In this document: positions 16,743 to 25,834 of the stretch, piece by piece | Numbering within the stretch: position 1 is the first letter of the stretch | Layout: the number at the start of each line of letters is the position of its first letter | Source: Bacteroidaceae bacterium | GTDB lineage: Bacteria > Bacteroidota > Bacteroidia > Bacteroidales > Bacteroidaceae | Length of the DNA stretch: 37,012 bases | Direction of reading: 5' to 3' | NCBI GenBank assembly: GCA_017936265.1 | Contig: JAGBFX010000037.1 | Location: 1 to 37,012, forward strand | Notes under the pieces: generated by a model | Told to the model about the DNA's origin: nothing | Database searches by the model: none | The model's input: the letters and a program-made list of their open reading frames with translations, nothing else | Program-made: the position numbers and the translations under genes

Positions 16743-17777
16743 TTACTCGCCTATGCTGTCCTGCTCGGCTACTCTAACGTCAAGCAGCTCTACATCGAAG
16801 CAGAGAGCCTCGTTGGGACCTATGTCCTGGCCTGCGCCTCTCTTGCCGTACGCAAGGTCACCCGGAATCCAGAGAGTGATTTTGCCGCCTTTGCCTACAA
16901 GCTTCATGCCTTCAGTCCAGCCCTTGATTACACCATTCAGAGGGAACTCGATAGGGTTATCCTTTTCTGCCTCATCGGGCTGATAAGCCTTTATCATCTC
17001 TTGACGCTGCTGTGGCATGTCTGCCCAACGGTTGCTGTCGAATACCTTGCCTTCGCGTGTCTTGCCGGTATAAAGGACTTTTACGACATCGGTGTCGTTT
17101 ATAGCTTTTGTTCTGATGTCTCCTTCATCGACAATCTTGTAAAGAAGACCCGATTCGGTTTTTTCCACACCGCTCTCCTGCTCGATTTCTGCAAGCCACT
17201 CTTTTGAGAGCTTTTCGTTCTGGGCTGGGATTACTACAGTGAAGTAGTTCTCCATGAATGCGTTTGCCTTCTCATCGGTAAGGGCGGGCTTGTTGTTGTG
17301 GACGTCGCTGATAGCCTGCATCAGTTTTTTTACAACGATTTCATAAGGTGCATTTTCCAAACTGAATGCAAAGTCTGCTCCGAGCAGTGTAGATGCGATC
17401 TTTTTCTCTGCAGGGTCGCCGAAGACCTCTGTCATGCCTGTGGTGTCGGCCATTGCTGCCTCAATCTTTTCGCAGAGCTCAGGACCGAAATATTTCATGC
17501 CAAGTTCACGGAAAGCCTCCTTGTTGATGGTTACACCTTCAACGGTAAACTCTTTCTGTCCATTGAGACCGCTCTCAAGTGTCTCTACGATTACGTCGTA
17601 GTCTGCCTTGAGCTGTGGCATTACGCCTTTCTCAATCTGGTTCGCGATGTTCATACCCACAATGTATGACAATGTATCAAGATTCTTGTCTGAACTTCCA
17701 TTGCCAATGCCTTTGCCGCATGACATTGTCATTGCCACGAGAATGCATGCGAGTGTTGTTGAAATTAACTTTTTCAT
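16743..17777 (-). CDS. FKBP-type peptidyl-prolyl isomerase, lipoprotein
   Basis: 344 residues. Lipoprotein signal with Cys20 (VAMTMSC). An FKBP N-terminal dimerisation-like helical region (about 35-205, including 'DTLSYIVGMNIANQIEKG') is followed by a C-terminal FKBP domain (about 225-335) with 'VLYTGKTREGKVFDSN', 'FPLNGVIKGWTEGMKLVGKGGKITLWIP' split over the active pocket, and 'LAYGKRGAG'. It would assist folding of envelope proteins. It follows the BadF-type kinase by 10 bp and shares its transcript. Confidence 0.9.
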   Translation of the reverse strand: MKKLISTTLACILVAMTMSCGKGIGNGSSDKNLDTLSYIVGMNIANQIEKGVMPQLKADYDVIVETLESGLNGQKEFTVEGVTINKEAFRELGMKYFGPELCEKIEAAMADTTGMTEVFGDPAEKKIASTLLGADFAFSLENAPYEIVVKKLMQAISDVHNNKPALTDEKANAFMENYFTVVIPAQNEKLSKEWLAEIEQESGVEKTESGLLYKIVDEGDIRTKAINDTDVVKVLYTGKTREGKVFDSNRWADMPQQRQEMIKAYQPDEAEKDNPIEFPLNGVIKGWTEGMKLVGKGGKITLWIPGDLAYGKRGAGQDIGPNEALCFDVELLDVRVAEQDSIGE

Positions 17778-17787
17778 GATATAATAA

Positions 17788-18633
17788 TTATTGGTTGTTG
17801 CTGTGATATCTGATGAGTCCCTCCATCGGGCTCTCTACGATGTTGCCTATTGCAAGGCCAAGGCTCTCGGCCGCCTCTTTGATTTCTTCGGCGAAACTGA
17901 TTCCTATTCCTCCAATTATATGTATCGGAAGCCATGAATGTCGGTACACCATAACGTTACGCTTGAAGAACTGTACGAAACAGCTTGTGACCATTGCGTG
18001 TATATCGGCATCCTTCCTGTTCTCGATTATGAACGGAGTGAGGCTTGCAAGCCAACGGTTGGGCAGGGGAGTGTGGTATACTCTCTCAAGTATTGATGCT
18101 ACATCAAGGTTGTATTGCTGCATGAATTTCTCCCTGATCTCTTTCTTCAGCTGTTTCTTGATGCAGTCGCTCACAAGCTGTCGGCCCAGATGAGCGCCGC
18201 TGCCCTCATCGCCGAGTATATAACCGAGTGAAGGGGTGTTCTCGGTAATCTCATTGCCGTTGTACAGGCATGAGTTCGAGCCTGTGCCCAATATGCATGC
18301 TATGCCCTCTTCGTGTCCGCATAGTGCGCGGGCTGCTGCAAGAAGGTCGCTGCTTATGTTTATATCTTTTGTCGTGAATATGCTCTCGAGAGCGAGCCTC
18401 ATGCGGTTGTTGGCATTTTCGTATGCACATCCTGCCCCGTAGAAATATATCTGTTTGGGGGCTGTCGTGTCCAAGGCATCTTTCAGCTCAGCCTCAAGGA
18501 CCGCAAGTATATCATCGGTGTTCTGTATTGTCGGGTTCAGTCCCTGGGTTTTTACGCGTGAAACAATCTCGCCGTTCTCGCATAGTACCCAATCGGTTTT
18601 GGTTGAACCGCTATCTGCTATAAGTATAATCAT
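17788..18633 (-). CDS. BadF/BcrA-type sugar kinase (GlcNAc or MurNAc kinase-like)
   Basis: 281 residues, ASKHA fold: phosphate-1 motif 'ADSGSTKTDW' at the N-terminus, 'GAGCA', phosphate-2 'ILGTGSNSCLYNG', and 'LGDEGSGAHLGRQLV'. Bacterial members include GlcNAc kinases and the cell-wall amino-sugar kinase MurK, so phosphorylation of GlcNAc and/or MurNAc in the cytoplasm is likely. The AmpG-like permease directly upstream supports cell-wall sugar recovery. A -7-like box (TATCTTTA, 18663-18670) may give it a separate promoter, but only 46 bp separate it from the permease, so co-transcription is also possible. Confidence 0.82.
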   Translation of the reverse strand: MIILIADSGSTKTDWVLCENGEIVSRVKTQGLNPTIQNTDDILAVLEAELKDALDTTAPKQIYFYGAGCAYENANNRMRLALESIFTTKDINISSDLLAAARALCGHEEGIACILGTGSNSCLYNGNEITENTPSLGYILGDEGSGAHLGRQLVSDCIKKQLKKEIREKFMQQYNLDVASILERVYHTPLPNRWLASLTPFIIENRKDADIHAMVTSCFVQFFKRNVMVYRHSWLPIHIIGGIGISFAEEIKEAAESLGLAIGNIVESPMEGLIRYHSNNQ

Positions 18634-18679
18634 CTTAGTTTTGAAAAAACGGTAATATTCTGTAAAGATACTTCAAATT

Positions 18680-19945
18680 TTACTTCCTGCCAAAGGCGGG
18701 GTCAATTTTTATCAGTGCCGACACTGCAAATGTCACTGAAGTGCAAAGCATTACCCACAGGAAGAAATTTTCGTATCCCAACCACTCCTGGATGTAGCCC
18801 GATATCATTCCCGGCAACATCATACCCAATGACATGAATGCGGTCGATATCGCAAAATGAGCTGTGGGGTACTTGCCTTGCGCGAAGTATATCATATATA
18901 ACGTATATGCAGTAAAACCGAATCCGTAACCAAGTTGTTCGATGAAGATGCAGCTGCCGATTATCGTAAGGTCGCTTGTCATTGCCATGCTCATGTATAT
19001 ATATACGATGTCGGGCAACGATATTGCAATGACCATAGGCCACAGCCAGTACTTGAGTCCTTTGCGTGATATGCATATTCCGCCGAGTATTCCGCCTATA
19101 ATAAGTCCGAATACTCCTACTACACCGTTGAGGAATCCGATGTCGCCCTTGCTCAGCTCAAGACCTCCTGAGGATATGGTATCCATGAGGAACAGCTTGC
19201 CAATCTTTCCTAACTGCGCTTCGGGGAAACGGAACAGCAACAGGAACAGCAGTGTCGCCCATATGCCCGGCTTCTGGAAGTAGCTCTTTATGATATCGCC
19301 GAAGTTGTGGAATATCTCGCCTATGCTTTTTGGCATACGCGCGATGTCATTCTCGGGCTTGGGCATGGCTTTCCTGTGGTAGATGAACAGTGCTGCCATG
19401 ATGAGTGCCGTCACGGCGAATGTGGCACTCCATGCGTATCTTTCATCGCCCGATGATTTGCCTATCCGGTCGGCGAACATCACGAGTACCCCTGAACTGA
19501 ATACTGTAGCAATACGGTAGAACGTGTTTCTTATTCCAGAGAAGAACGATTGCTTCTCCTGTGTCAGTCCAAGGATGTAAAAGCCGTCAAGGGCAATGTC
19601 GTGTGTCGATGACACGAATGCTCCTGCCATGAAGGCCATGAGCGTGAGCAGTACAAAATTGCTTGAGGGAACAGCAAAGGCTATGGCTGCGAAGCATATT
19701 ACCAACAGTAGTTGTGAATAGAGCGTCCAGCTTCTGCGCGTACCCATCATCTCTACAAACGGGCTCCACAGGGGCTTTATTGTCCAGGGGATGAGCAGTA
19801 TGCTTGTGTACAGGGCTATGCTTTTGTTGTCTACTCCCATGTCCTTGTACATGATGTCCGATATTGATGTTATGGCATGGTAGGGCAGTCCCGATGCAAA
19901 ATAGAGCGACGGAACCCATAACCATGCATTGTTTTTCTTGAGCAT
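18680..19945 (-). CDS. AmpG-like MFS permease
   Basis: 421 residues with about 12 hydrophobic segments. Opens 'WLWVPSLYFASGLPYHAI', and has 'HDIALDGFYI' and 'FIEQLGYGFGFTAYTLYMIYF', all typical of the AmpG branch of the major facilitator superfamily. AmpG imports GlcNAc-anhydroMurNAc muropeptides in Gram-negative bacteria. The amino-sugar kinase directly downstream supports a role in peptidoglycan recycling or scavenging. Substrate cannot be fixed from sequence. A -7-like box TATCTTCG lies at 19981-19988, just behind the gdhA terminator. Confidence 0.78.
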   Translation of the reverse strand: MLKKNNAWLWVPSLYFASGLPYHAITSISDIMYKDMGVDNKSIALYTSILLIPWTIKPLWSPFVEMMGTRRSWTLYSQLLLVICFAAIAFAVPSSNFVLLTLMAFMAGAFVSSTHDIALDGFYILGLTQEKQSFFSGIRNTFYRIATVFSSGVLVMFADRIGKSSGDERYAWSATFAVTALIMAALFIYHRKAMPKPENDIARMPKSIGEIFHNFGDIIKSYFQKPGIWATLLFLLLFRFPEAQLGKIGKLFLMDTISSGGLELSKGDIGFLNGVVGVFGLIIGGILGGICISRKGLKYWLWPMVIAISLPDIVYIYMSMAMTSDLTIIGSCIFIEQLGYGFGFTAYTLYMIYFAQGKYPTAHFAISTAFMSLGMMLPGMISGYIQEWLGYENFFLWVMLCTSVTFAVSALIKIDPAFGRK

Positions 19946-20000
19946 ATTAAGAAACTTCTAAGTCTTGTGTTTTTCTTCTGCGAAGATACTTAAAAAAGTA

Positions 20001-20048
20001 GATATACAAAAGCAAATCCGCACGCGTGCGGATTTGCTTTTGTATATC
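20001..20048 (-). terminator. Perfect 48-bp palindrome, gdhA terminator
   Basis: Arms 20001-20024 and 20025-20048 are exact reverse complements with no spacer. On the minus strand it is followed by a run of six T (19991-19997), so it is a strong terminator for gdhA. Confidence 0.8.
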
Positions 20049-20052
20049 CCTC

Positions 20053-20080
20053 TGTACTCTGTACTCTATACTCTGTACTC
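20053..20080. repeat. Four tandem 7-bp repeats abutting the gdhA stop
   Basis: TGTACTC, TGTACTC, TATACTC, TGTACTC run without gaps from 20053 to 20080; the gdhA stop codon starts at 20081-20083. The unit is not a multiple of three and lies between stop codon and terminator. Confidence 0.85.
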
Positions 20081-21415
20081 TTAAACTATTCCTTGTGCCA
20101 TCATTGCTTTGGCGACTTTGAGGAAGCCTGCGACGTTTGCGCCTTTGACGTAGTCGATGTATCCGTCCTCGCGTTTGCCGTACTTGACGCATGCGCTGTG
20201 GATGTTGTGCATGATTTCATGCAGCATCTGGTCTACCTTTGCACTGCTCCAGTTGATTTTGCCTGAGTTCTGGCTCATCTCGAGTCCCGATACCGATACT
20301 CCGCCTGCATTTGATGCCTTGCCAGGAGCATAAAGGATTCTTGCAGCCTGGAATATGTGGATGGCTTCTGGGGTAGAAGGCATGTTTGCTCCTTCGGATA
20401 CCGCTATCACGCCGTTTGCGACAAGTGTCTTGGCGTCATTGCCGTCAATCTCGTTCTGTGTCGCCGACGGAAGAGCGATGTCTCCTTTCTCGCACCATGG
20501 ACGTGCACCCTCGACATACTTGCAGCCGTACTTGTCGGCATACTCCTTGATGCGACCACGACGCACGTTCTTGAGCTCCATGATGAAGTCGAGCTTCTCG
20601 CGGTCAATGCCGTCGGGGTCATATATGTAGCCGTTGGAGTCGCTCATGGTGACAACCTTTCCGCCGAGCTGGATGACCTTCTCGACTGTGTATTGTGCGA
20701 CATTGCCTGAGCCCGATACAAGGCATGTCTTCTCCTGGATAGTCTCTCCACGTGTGCCGAGCATCTCCTGAAGGAAATATATGTTGCCGTATCCTGTAGC
20801 CTCGGGACGTATGAGCGAACCGCCGAACTCGAGACCCTTGCCTGTGAATACGCCGTTGAACTCGCGTGTCAGTTTCTTGTACATGCCGAACATGTAGCCT
20901 ACCTCACGGCCGCCTACGCCGATGTCGCCCGCCGGAACGTCCATCTCGGGGCCTATGTTACGCCACAGCTCTGTGATGAATGCCTGGCAGAAACGCATTA
21001 CCTCGTTGTCGCTCTTGCCTTTGGGGTCAAAGTCGGAACCGCCCTTGGCGCCGCCCATGGGTAGAGTGGTCAGCGAGTTTTTGAATGTCTGTTCAAACGC
21101 GAGGTACTTGAGAATGCCCACGTTTACAGAGGGGTGGAAACGGATGCCCCCCTTGTATGGTCCGATAGCGTTGTTGTGCTGTACGCGGTAGCCTGTATTT
21201 ACCTGTACATTACCATTGTCATCGACCCATGTGACGCGGAACGTGAAAATTCTGTCGGGGATACAGAGCCTCTCGATAAGGTTGTTCGCCTCAAACTCGG
21301 GATGCTTGTTGTATTCTTCTTCAATGGAGTGTAGCACCTCCTCTACGGCCTGATAATACTCTGGCTCGTTGGGGAATCTCCTTTTTAGGCTCTCAAGAGT
21401 TGTTTCTACTTTCAT
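20081..21415 (-). CDS. gdhA: NADP-type glutamate dehydrogenase
   Basis: 444 residues, the usual length of the hexameric bacterial enzyme. It interconverts 2-oxoglutarate plus ammonia and glutamate in the cytoplasm. N-terminal substrate domain with 'GPYKGGIRFHP' and 'LPMGGAKGGSDFDPKG' (catalytic Lys124), followed by 'PAGDIGVGGREVGYMFG'. The Rossmann domain starts near 235 with 'VSGSGNVAQYTVEK' and 'MSDSNGYI', which fits NADP(H) use in this subfamily. Monocistronic, with its own -7 box and terminator. Confidence 0.97.
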   Translation of the reverse strand: MKVETTLESLKRRFPNEPEYYQAVEEVLHSIEEEYNKHPEFEANNLIERLCIPDRIFTFRVTWVDDNGNVQVNTGYRVQHNNAIGPYKGGIRFHPSVNVGILKYLAFEQTFKNSLTTLPMGGAKGGSDFDPKGKSDNEVMRFCQAFITELWRNIGPEMDVPAGDIGVGGREVGYMFGMYKKLTREFNGVFTGKGLEFGGSLIRPEATGYGNIYFLQEMLGTRGETIQEKTCLVSGSGNVAQYTVEKVIQLGGKVVTMSDSNGYIYDPDGIDREKLDFIMELKNVRRGRIKEYADKYGCKYVEGARPWCEKGDIALPSATQNEIDGNDAKTLVANGVIAVSEGANMPSTPEAIHIFQAARILYAPGKASNAGGVSVSGLEMSQNSGKINWSSAKVDQMLHEIMHNIHSACVKYGKREDGYIDYVKGANVAGFLKVAKAMMAQGIV

Positions 21416-21446
21416 TTTTATATTGTTTTGTATTTTTTTCTGTTCG

Positions 21447-21454
21447 CAAAGATA
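21447..21454 (-). promoter_or_regulatory. gdhA -7 box
   Basis: TATCTTTG on the minus strand, an exact TAnnTTTG match 32 bp before the start codon. The 331-bp gap between gdhA and the divergent GEVED gene is A+T-rich; apart from the two promoters it has only a small hairpin (CGCTG-5 nt-CAGCG, about 21687-21701). Confidence 0.6.
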
Positions 21455-21639
21455 ATAAGTTGCTTTTAAAAAATGAAGAAATGTAAGCGTTTTTTTGAAA
21501 AAACAAGAATTTTGTTTGTCAAGTTGATTGAAAAGGAGATTTTTGTTGTTTTTTTGCTTTTAACAAAGGAATATTGTCTGTTTTCGTAACAGAACTCATA
21601 AAAAAACTGAATGGACTTTTAAAATTCAGGAAGTTGGGA

Positions 21640-21647
21640 TAATTTTG
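21640..21647 (+). promoter_or_regulatory. -7 box of the PCMD/GEVED gene
   Basis: TAATTTTG matches TAnnTTTG, with CTTTT at a -33-like distance (19 bp). The leader would be about 90 nt. Confidence 0.5.
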
Positions 21648-21746
21648 CAGAATTATTATCATGTCATAGACTTGCCTTGTTATGAGCGCTGAGTACCAGC
21701 GACTGATTATTTTTTTATTGAACAGAATAAAAAAAACGATATAATT

Positions 21747-24140
21747 ATGAAGAAAATCTTTACATCATTATTTCTTGCCGCAGCACTGTCGGTACAGGCG
21801 CAGTATATTCCTAACGGAACATTCGAGAGTTGGAAGGGTGGTGGCAATGCAGGGAGCACATACCAGTCGTCAGACGGTTCATTGGCTGGTGGCAGTTCTG
21901 CTTTCGGATTACGTCAGCGCCCCGGCGATGAACCTGCTGAATGGCAAGGCTCAAGTGTGAACCAGAAGGTGATGATGGAGAAGAAAGAGACTCTTATTGA
22001 GAAGTCAGAAGGTGTTTCCGGCAGCGCTGTCAAGATGCAGAACAAGTATGTAGGCGTAATGGGAATAGGTTCTAACGCACCTGGCTTCATCAGTTTCGCG
22101 ACTCCATGGGTCTATGCAATCAGCAAAGTCAATGAATGCGATGGCGGTGTGTATGGCGGTATGCCGTTCACATATACTCCCGACGCCATTGAAGGCTGGT
22201 ATAAAAGGAGTGGCGGAACAGGCGAGGATGCGCATATTATCGTATATATGTGGACAGGAACATTCAAGAGTAATATAAAATCTTCTGCGTCGGATGATGT
22301 GAAAGAGAATGTCGACCGTGCTATAATGGGTAAGACATCGGACGGAATTGTGCAGGCCGGCAGGCTTATTGCAAGCTGTGATTATGCTTTCTCTACAACC
22401 GCGAATAATGATTGGCAGAAGATTGTGGTTCCCATTGACTACGTTGCCGGTACTGAGCATTTGGCTCCCGAGAAAGTAAATGTCATTATTTCAAGCGGCG
22501 ACTATTGGAACCGCTCGAACATAAAGGAAGGCAGTGTGCTCGAGGCAGATGACGTGAAGTTTGTATATTATTCCGAGCTTGCATCGCTTGAATATGATGG
22601 CAAGAACTATTTTGTTGCAGGCAAAGAGTCATATACAATAGGTGCCGAGTATGACGCAAGCAAACTGTCGCTCACTTCGAACGGCAGGGGTGCAACTATT
22701 GAAAAGTCCTATGATGAATTGGACAAGGTGCTTACTGTCAAGGTAAAGGGTAACGACTATGCCGTGAACAACAGCAACATCCATTCGTATACCATCAAAT
22801 TCGATGAGGAAGGTGGCGAGGTTACTCCGACACCTGACCCAGACCCGACTCCGACACCTGACGATGTTGATTACACACCAGCGTTCACGGGTACCAAGAC
22901 TAGAGAAGACCGCTGGATAACTGAAATCAAGCTCACAAGCGAGATGTTTGCCGAAGAGAGTGCAAACACTATTACGGTCAATAATGATGACAAACTCTGC
23001 TATAACGACTACACGGGTAGTGTTACAATGAAGGCCGCTGCAGGCGAGACCGTGACAGTTGAGGTAAACATCGGCGATGCTTCATGGATGAATGCATATG
23101 TATATATCGATGAGGACAAGAACGGGTTCACTGCAAGCATTGCTCAAGGCAGCTATTATGAGCCTGCCGGCGATTTGGTCTCTTATTCATTCTATAATAA
23201 CGGTGCCGCCGGTGATGCAGGCGGCTGGGATAGTGCCGCTAAGGATATTGCGGGAGATGACCGCAGTACAGTAGCCTTGCCTCAGTTCGTTGTTCCAGAA
23301 AAGGACGGTACATATCGTGTACGTGTAAAGCTTGACTGGTGTAACATTGACCCTGCCGGTGACCGTGACGGACGTTTCGGCGACTTTATGGAAAATGGCG
23401 GTCAGATAGTTGACTTCATGCTTAACGTTGTAAACGGCGAGGTTGATTATACGCCGACAAATACAGGTACAAGAAATTACACAGAGCGCAATATCAATGC
23501 TGTCAAGTTTGTCAGTGCTGATTACGGCGAAGTCGAATATTACCTGACCGCTACAGAACGTGCAAGCGAGTATCTTGACCTTACAGAAGCTGAATTGTGT
23601 TTTGTGGCTGCTCCTGGAGAACTTGTTTCTGTGGATATAGTAACCGACGGCTCTTGGGTTAACCATTATATATATATAGATTATGAGGCCGACGGGTTTA
23701 CTGCAGGTATTGCTGATGGCAGCAATTATGAGCCGACAGGCGACCTTGTCTCATATTCGTTCTACAACAACGGCAGCAGCAGTGATGAGAGCGGTTGGAA
23801 CTGCAACGGTGTGTCAATCACAGGAGACGACCGCAGCAAACCTGAAATTCCTGGATTTGCGGTTCCTCAGGAGGTAGGTACCTACCGTTTGCGCATCAAG
23901 CAGGACTGGTGCAGCATAGACCCGATGGGTGACAGCAATGAAAACTTTGGCGGAACATTTAGCAATTATGGCGGCCAGATAATTGATGTAAATCTTGTCG
24001 TTTCAGATGAGACAGGCATCAACGAACTGAAAGGTGAAAACGGAAATGTGAAAACCATTTACGACTTGCAAGGCCGAAAGGTAGATAACCCTACTAAGGG
24101 AATCTACATTATCAATGGCAAAAAGGTACTTGTAAAGTAA
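21747..24140 (+). CDS. Secreted PCMD protein with two GEVED domains
   Basis: 797 residues. Signal peptide ends SVQA|Q (18). About 19-350 resembles the PCMD (putative carbohydrate metabolism) domain: 'IPNGTFESW', 'IEGWYKRSG', 'DDVKFVYYSEL'. A Pro/Thr/Asp linker (about 355-372, TPDPDPTPTP) follows, then two tandem GEVED-type repeats (about 375-560 and 565-755), each with 'YSFYNNG' and 'DW[CN][NS]IDP'. The repeats are alike at DNA level too, so the second arose by duplication. It ends with 'TIYDLQGRKVDNPTKGIYIINGKKVLVK'. Probably a surface glycan-binding protein; no catalytic motif. Related to the cassette proteins by GEVED domain and tail only. Confidence 0.78.
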   Translation: MKKIFTSLFLAAALSVQAQYIPNGTFESWKGGGNAGSTYQSSDGSLAGGSSAFGLRQRPGDEPAEWQGSSVNQKVMMEKKETLIEKSEGVSGSAVKMQNKYVGVMGIGSNAPGFISFATPWVYAISKVNECDGGVYGGMPFTYTPDAIEGWYKRSGGTGEDAHIIVYMWTGTFKSNIKSSASDDVKENVDRAIMGKTSDGIVQAGRLIASCDYAFSTTANNDWQKIVVPIDYVAGTEHLAPEKVNVIISSGDYWNRSNIKEGSVLEADDVKFVYYSELASLEYDGKNYFVAGKESYTIGAEYDASKLSLTSNGRGATIEKSYDELDKVLTVKVKGNDYAVNNSNIHSYTIKFDEEGGEVTPTPDPDPTPTPDDVDYTPAFTGTKTREDRWITEIKLTSEMFAEESANTITVNNDDKLCYNDYTGSVTMKAAAGETVTVEVNIGDASWMNAYVYIDEDKNGFTASIAQGSYYEPAGDLVSYSFYNNGAAGDAGGWDSAAKDIAGDDRSTVALPQFVVPEKDGTYRVRVKLDWCNIDPAGDRDGRFGDFMENGGQIVDFMLNVVNGEVDYTPTNTGTRNYTERNINAVKFVSADYGEVEYYLTATERASEYLDLTEAELCFVAAPGELVSVDIVTDGSWVNHYIYIDYEADGFTAGIADGSNYEPTGDLVSYSFYNNGSSSDESGWNCNGVSITGDDRSKPEIPGFAVPQEVGTYRLRIKQDWCSIDPMGDSNENFGGTFSNYGGQIIDVNLVVSDETGINELKGENGNVKTIYDLQGRKVDNPTKGIYIINGKKVLVK

Positions 24141-24260
24141 CTTTTTGCTATAGATGAGCATTTTAGCGGTTAGTCACGCGCAGCACCGCATCAGTGGTGC
24201 CGCGTGGGGCGCTAATAAAAAAGGGAGTCAATGGCAAAAAGGTTTTTGTAAAGTAACTTT
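24112..24260. repeat. 33-bp direct repeat of a gene tail flanking a hairpin
   Basis: 24112-24144 (the end of the PCMD/GEVED gene, through its stop) recurs at 24228-24260 with two mismatches, encoding 'NGKKVFVK-stop' without a gene in front. Between them is a G+C-rich imperfect hairpin (about 24175-24206, CACGCG...CGCGTG). The second copy looks like the remaining tail of a lost paralogue, or a duplication with inserted sequence. Confidence 0.7.
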
Positions 24261-24302
24261 ATTGAAAGTTGTCACTATATTATAAAACGAGTAAGTTTCG
24301 AT

Positions 24303-24333
24303 AATGCGGGCGCGATTCTGTCGCGCCCGCATT
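24303..24333. terminator. Perfect 13-bp G+C-rich stem-loop
   Basis: 24303-24315 pairs with 24321-24333 around TTCTG. No clear T run follows; it is most likely the transcription end for the upstream gene, otherwise a structured intergenic element. Confidence 0.5.
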
Positions 24334-24381
24334 GTTGATTAAAAACGTGTGGCTATTTTTTTATAATCAGTGAACTTGTAT

Positions 24382-24389
24382 TATCTTCG
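24382..24389 (+). promoter_or_regulatory. Putative -7 box of the AmgK/RapZ gene
   Basis: TATCTTCG, one base off TAnnTTTG, 20 bp before ATG 24410. It rules against TTG 24401 as a preferred start. Confidence 0.4.
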
Positions 24390-24409
24390 CGTCAAAGGTA
24401 TTGTCAGTT

Positions 24410-25834
24410 ATGCACTCAAAGATAAAGGAACTATATTTAAGGCGGTTCGGCAGCGAGCCACACTCGATAGTACGACTTACAGGCGATGGCTCCAACCGTG
24501 TCTATTTCCGTCTCTCATCCGATGATGTGTCTGTCATAGGAGCCGTTGGTATCTCGGTAGAGGAGAACGAAGCGTTCTTCGCAGTTGCCGATGCACTGGC
24601 CAAGAGCGGAGTGAATGCTCCCCAGGTGCTTGAGGTTTCGGAGGACCGTCTTGCCTATCTGCAGAATGACCTTGGCGATCTCTCGCTCTATGCTTCGTTG
24701 CAGCCTTCAAGGGACAATGGATGTTTTGATGTAGATGATGTCGGACTGCTATGCAGGACAATATCGCAGTTGCCGCATATCCAGTTCCGTGTGCCGCAAT
24801 ATTTCGATTTCTCGCTCTGCTATCCTGTAAGCGATTTTAATGAGCGTACCGTTATGTGGGACCTTAACTACTTCAAGTACTGTTTCCTGAAAGGAGTGGG
24901 TATAGAGTTCAATGAGTCGCTGCTTGAGGATGAGTTCGACAGCATGGCGGCAATGCTGCTGAGTGATAATGACAATGTATTCCTTTATCGCGATTTCCAG
25001 TCGCGCAACGTCATGCTGAAGGATGGCGAGCCATACTTCATAGATTTCCAAGGCGGCAGGCGCGGGCCGATATATTACGATGTGGCGTCGTTCGTGGGGC
25101 AGGCGCGGGCAAAGTATACCCATGAGGCTGTAGAGGCGATGATTGATGCCTATATTTCGGCTCTTGAGGAGTATAAAAAGGTGGACAGGGTTCATTTTTT
25201 GAAGATGCTCGGTCTATTCAGGGTATTCCGTCTGCTGCAGAACCTCGGAACCTATGGCTATCGCGGTCTCTTTGAACGTAAGAAGGCATTTGTCGAGAGC
25301 ATTCCTGCAGCTCTGTCCCAACTGAATGGGATGCTCGGCAATGGAAAGATGTTCCCTTATCTTCATTCTCTCATCAGAGAGGTCGCGCAGCTGCCGATGT
25401 TCATGCGTCAGGAGTCGAAGGAGCTTACCGTTGATGTCATCAGCTTCTCCTATAAGCGCGGTATCCCCGATGACCCGTCGGGTAATGGCGGTGGCTTTGT
25501 CTTTGATTGCCGCTCGATTCATAACCCCGGCCGTTATGAACCTTACAAGAAACTGACAGGCATGGATGAGCCGGTAATAAAATTCCTTGAGACTGAGAGC
25601 AACATCTCTGAGTTCCTTGAGAATGCCTATGCGCTTGTCGACAATATGGTCGATACATACAAGAGACGCGGATTTACCCACATACAGGTGTGCTGCGGAT
25701 GCACGGGCGGACAGCACCGTTCGGTCTACAGTGCCGAGCATATAGCACACCATGTTGCCGAAAAGTTCGGGGTAAGGGTGGTGGTTACCCACAAGATGCA
25801 GAACAGACAATATGTGATAGAAGCAAGAACATAA
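24410..25834 (+). CDS. AmgK-like sugar kinase fused to a RapZ C-terminal domain
   Basis: 474 residues from ATG 24410. Residues 1-335 are an aminoglycoside-phosphotransferase-type kinase: 'LTGDGSNRVYFRL' nucleotide loop, 'LYRDFQSRN' (Asp195, Asn200) and 'FIDFQGGRRGP' (Asp212), like AmgK, the anomeric kinase for MurNAc/GlcNAc. About 345-472 matches the C-terminal domain of RapZ: 'SFSYKRGIP', 'FVFDCRSIHNPG', 'LTGMDEPVIKFL', 'CGCTGGQHRSVY'. In E. coli this domain binds glucosamine-6-phosphate and an sRNA; the RapZ N-terminal P-loop part is absent here. The fusion suggests a kinase controlled by amino-sugar phosphate (inference). Confidence 0.82.
   Translation: MHSKIKELYLRRFGSEPHSIVRLTGDGSNRVYFRLSSDDVSVIGAVGISVEENEAFFAVADALAKSGVNAPQVLEVSEDRLAYLQNDLGDLSLYASLQPSRDNGCFDVDDVGLLCRTISQLPHIQFRVPQYFDFSLCYPVSDFNERTVMWDLNYFKYCFLKGVGIEFNESLLEDEFDSMAAMLLSDNDNVFLYRDFQSRNVMLKDGEPYFIDFQGGRRGPIYYDVASFVGQARAKYTHEAVEAMIDAYISALEEYKKVDRVHFLKMLGLFRVFRLLQNLGTYGYRGLFERKKAFVESIPAALSQLNGMLGNGKMFPYLHSLIREVAQLPMFMRQESKELTVDVISFSYKRGIPDDPSGNGGGFVFDCRSIHNPGRYEPYKKLTGMDEPVIKFLETESNISEFLENAYALVDNMVDTYKRRGFTHIQVCCGCTGGQHRSVYSAEHIAHHVAEKFGVRVVVTHKMQNRQYVIEART

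Noticed and set aside
20053-20080. CRISPR-like repeat
   Set aside because: 7-bp units with no spacers; a simple tandem repeat.
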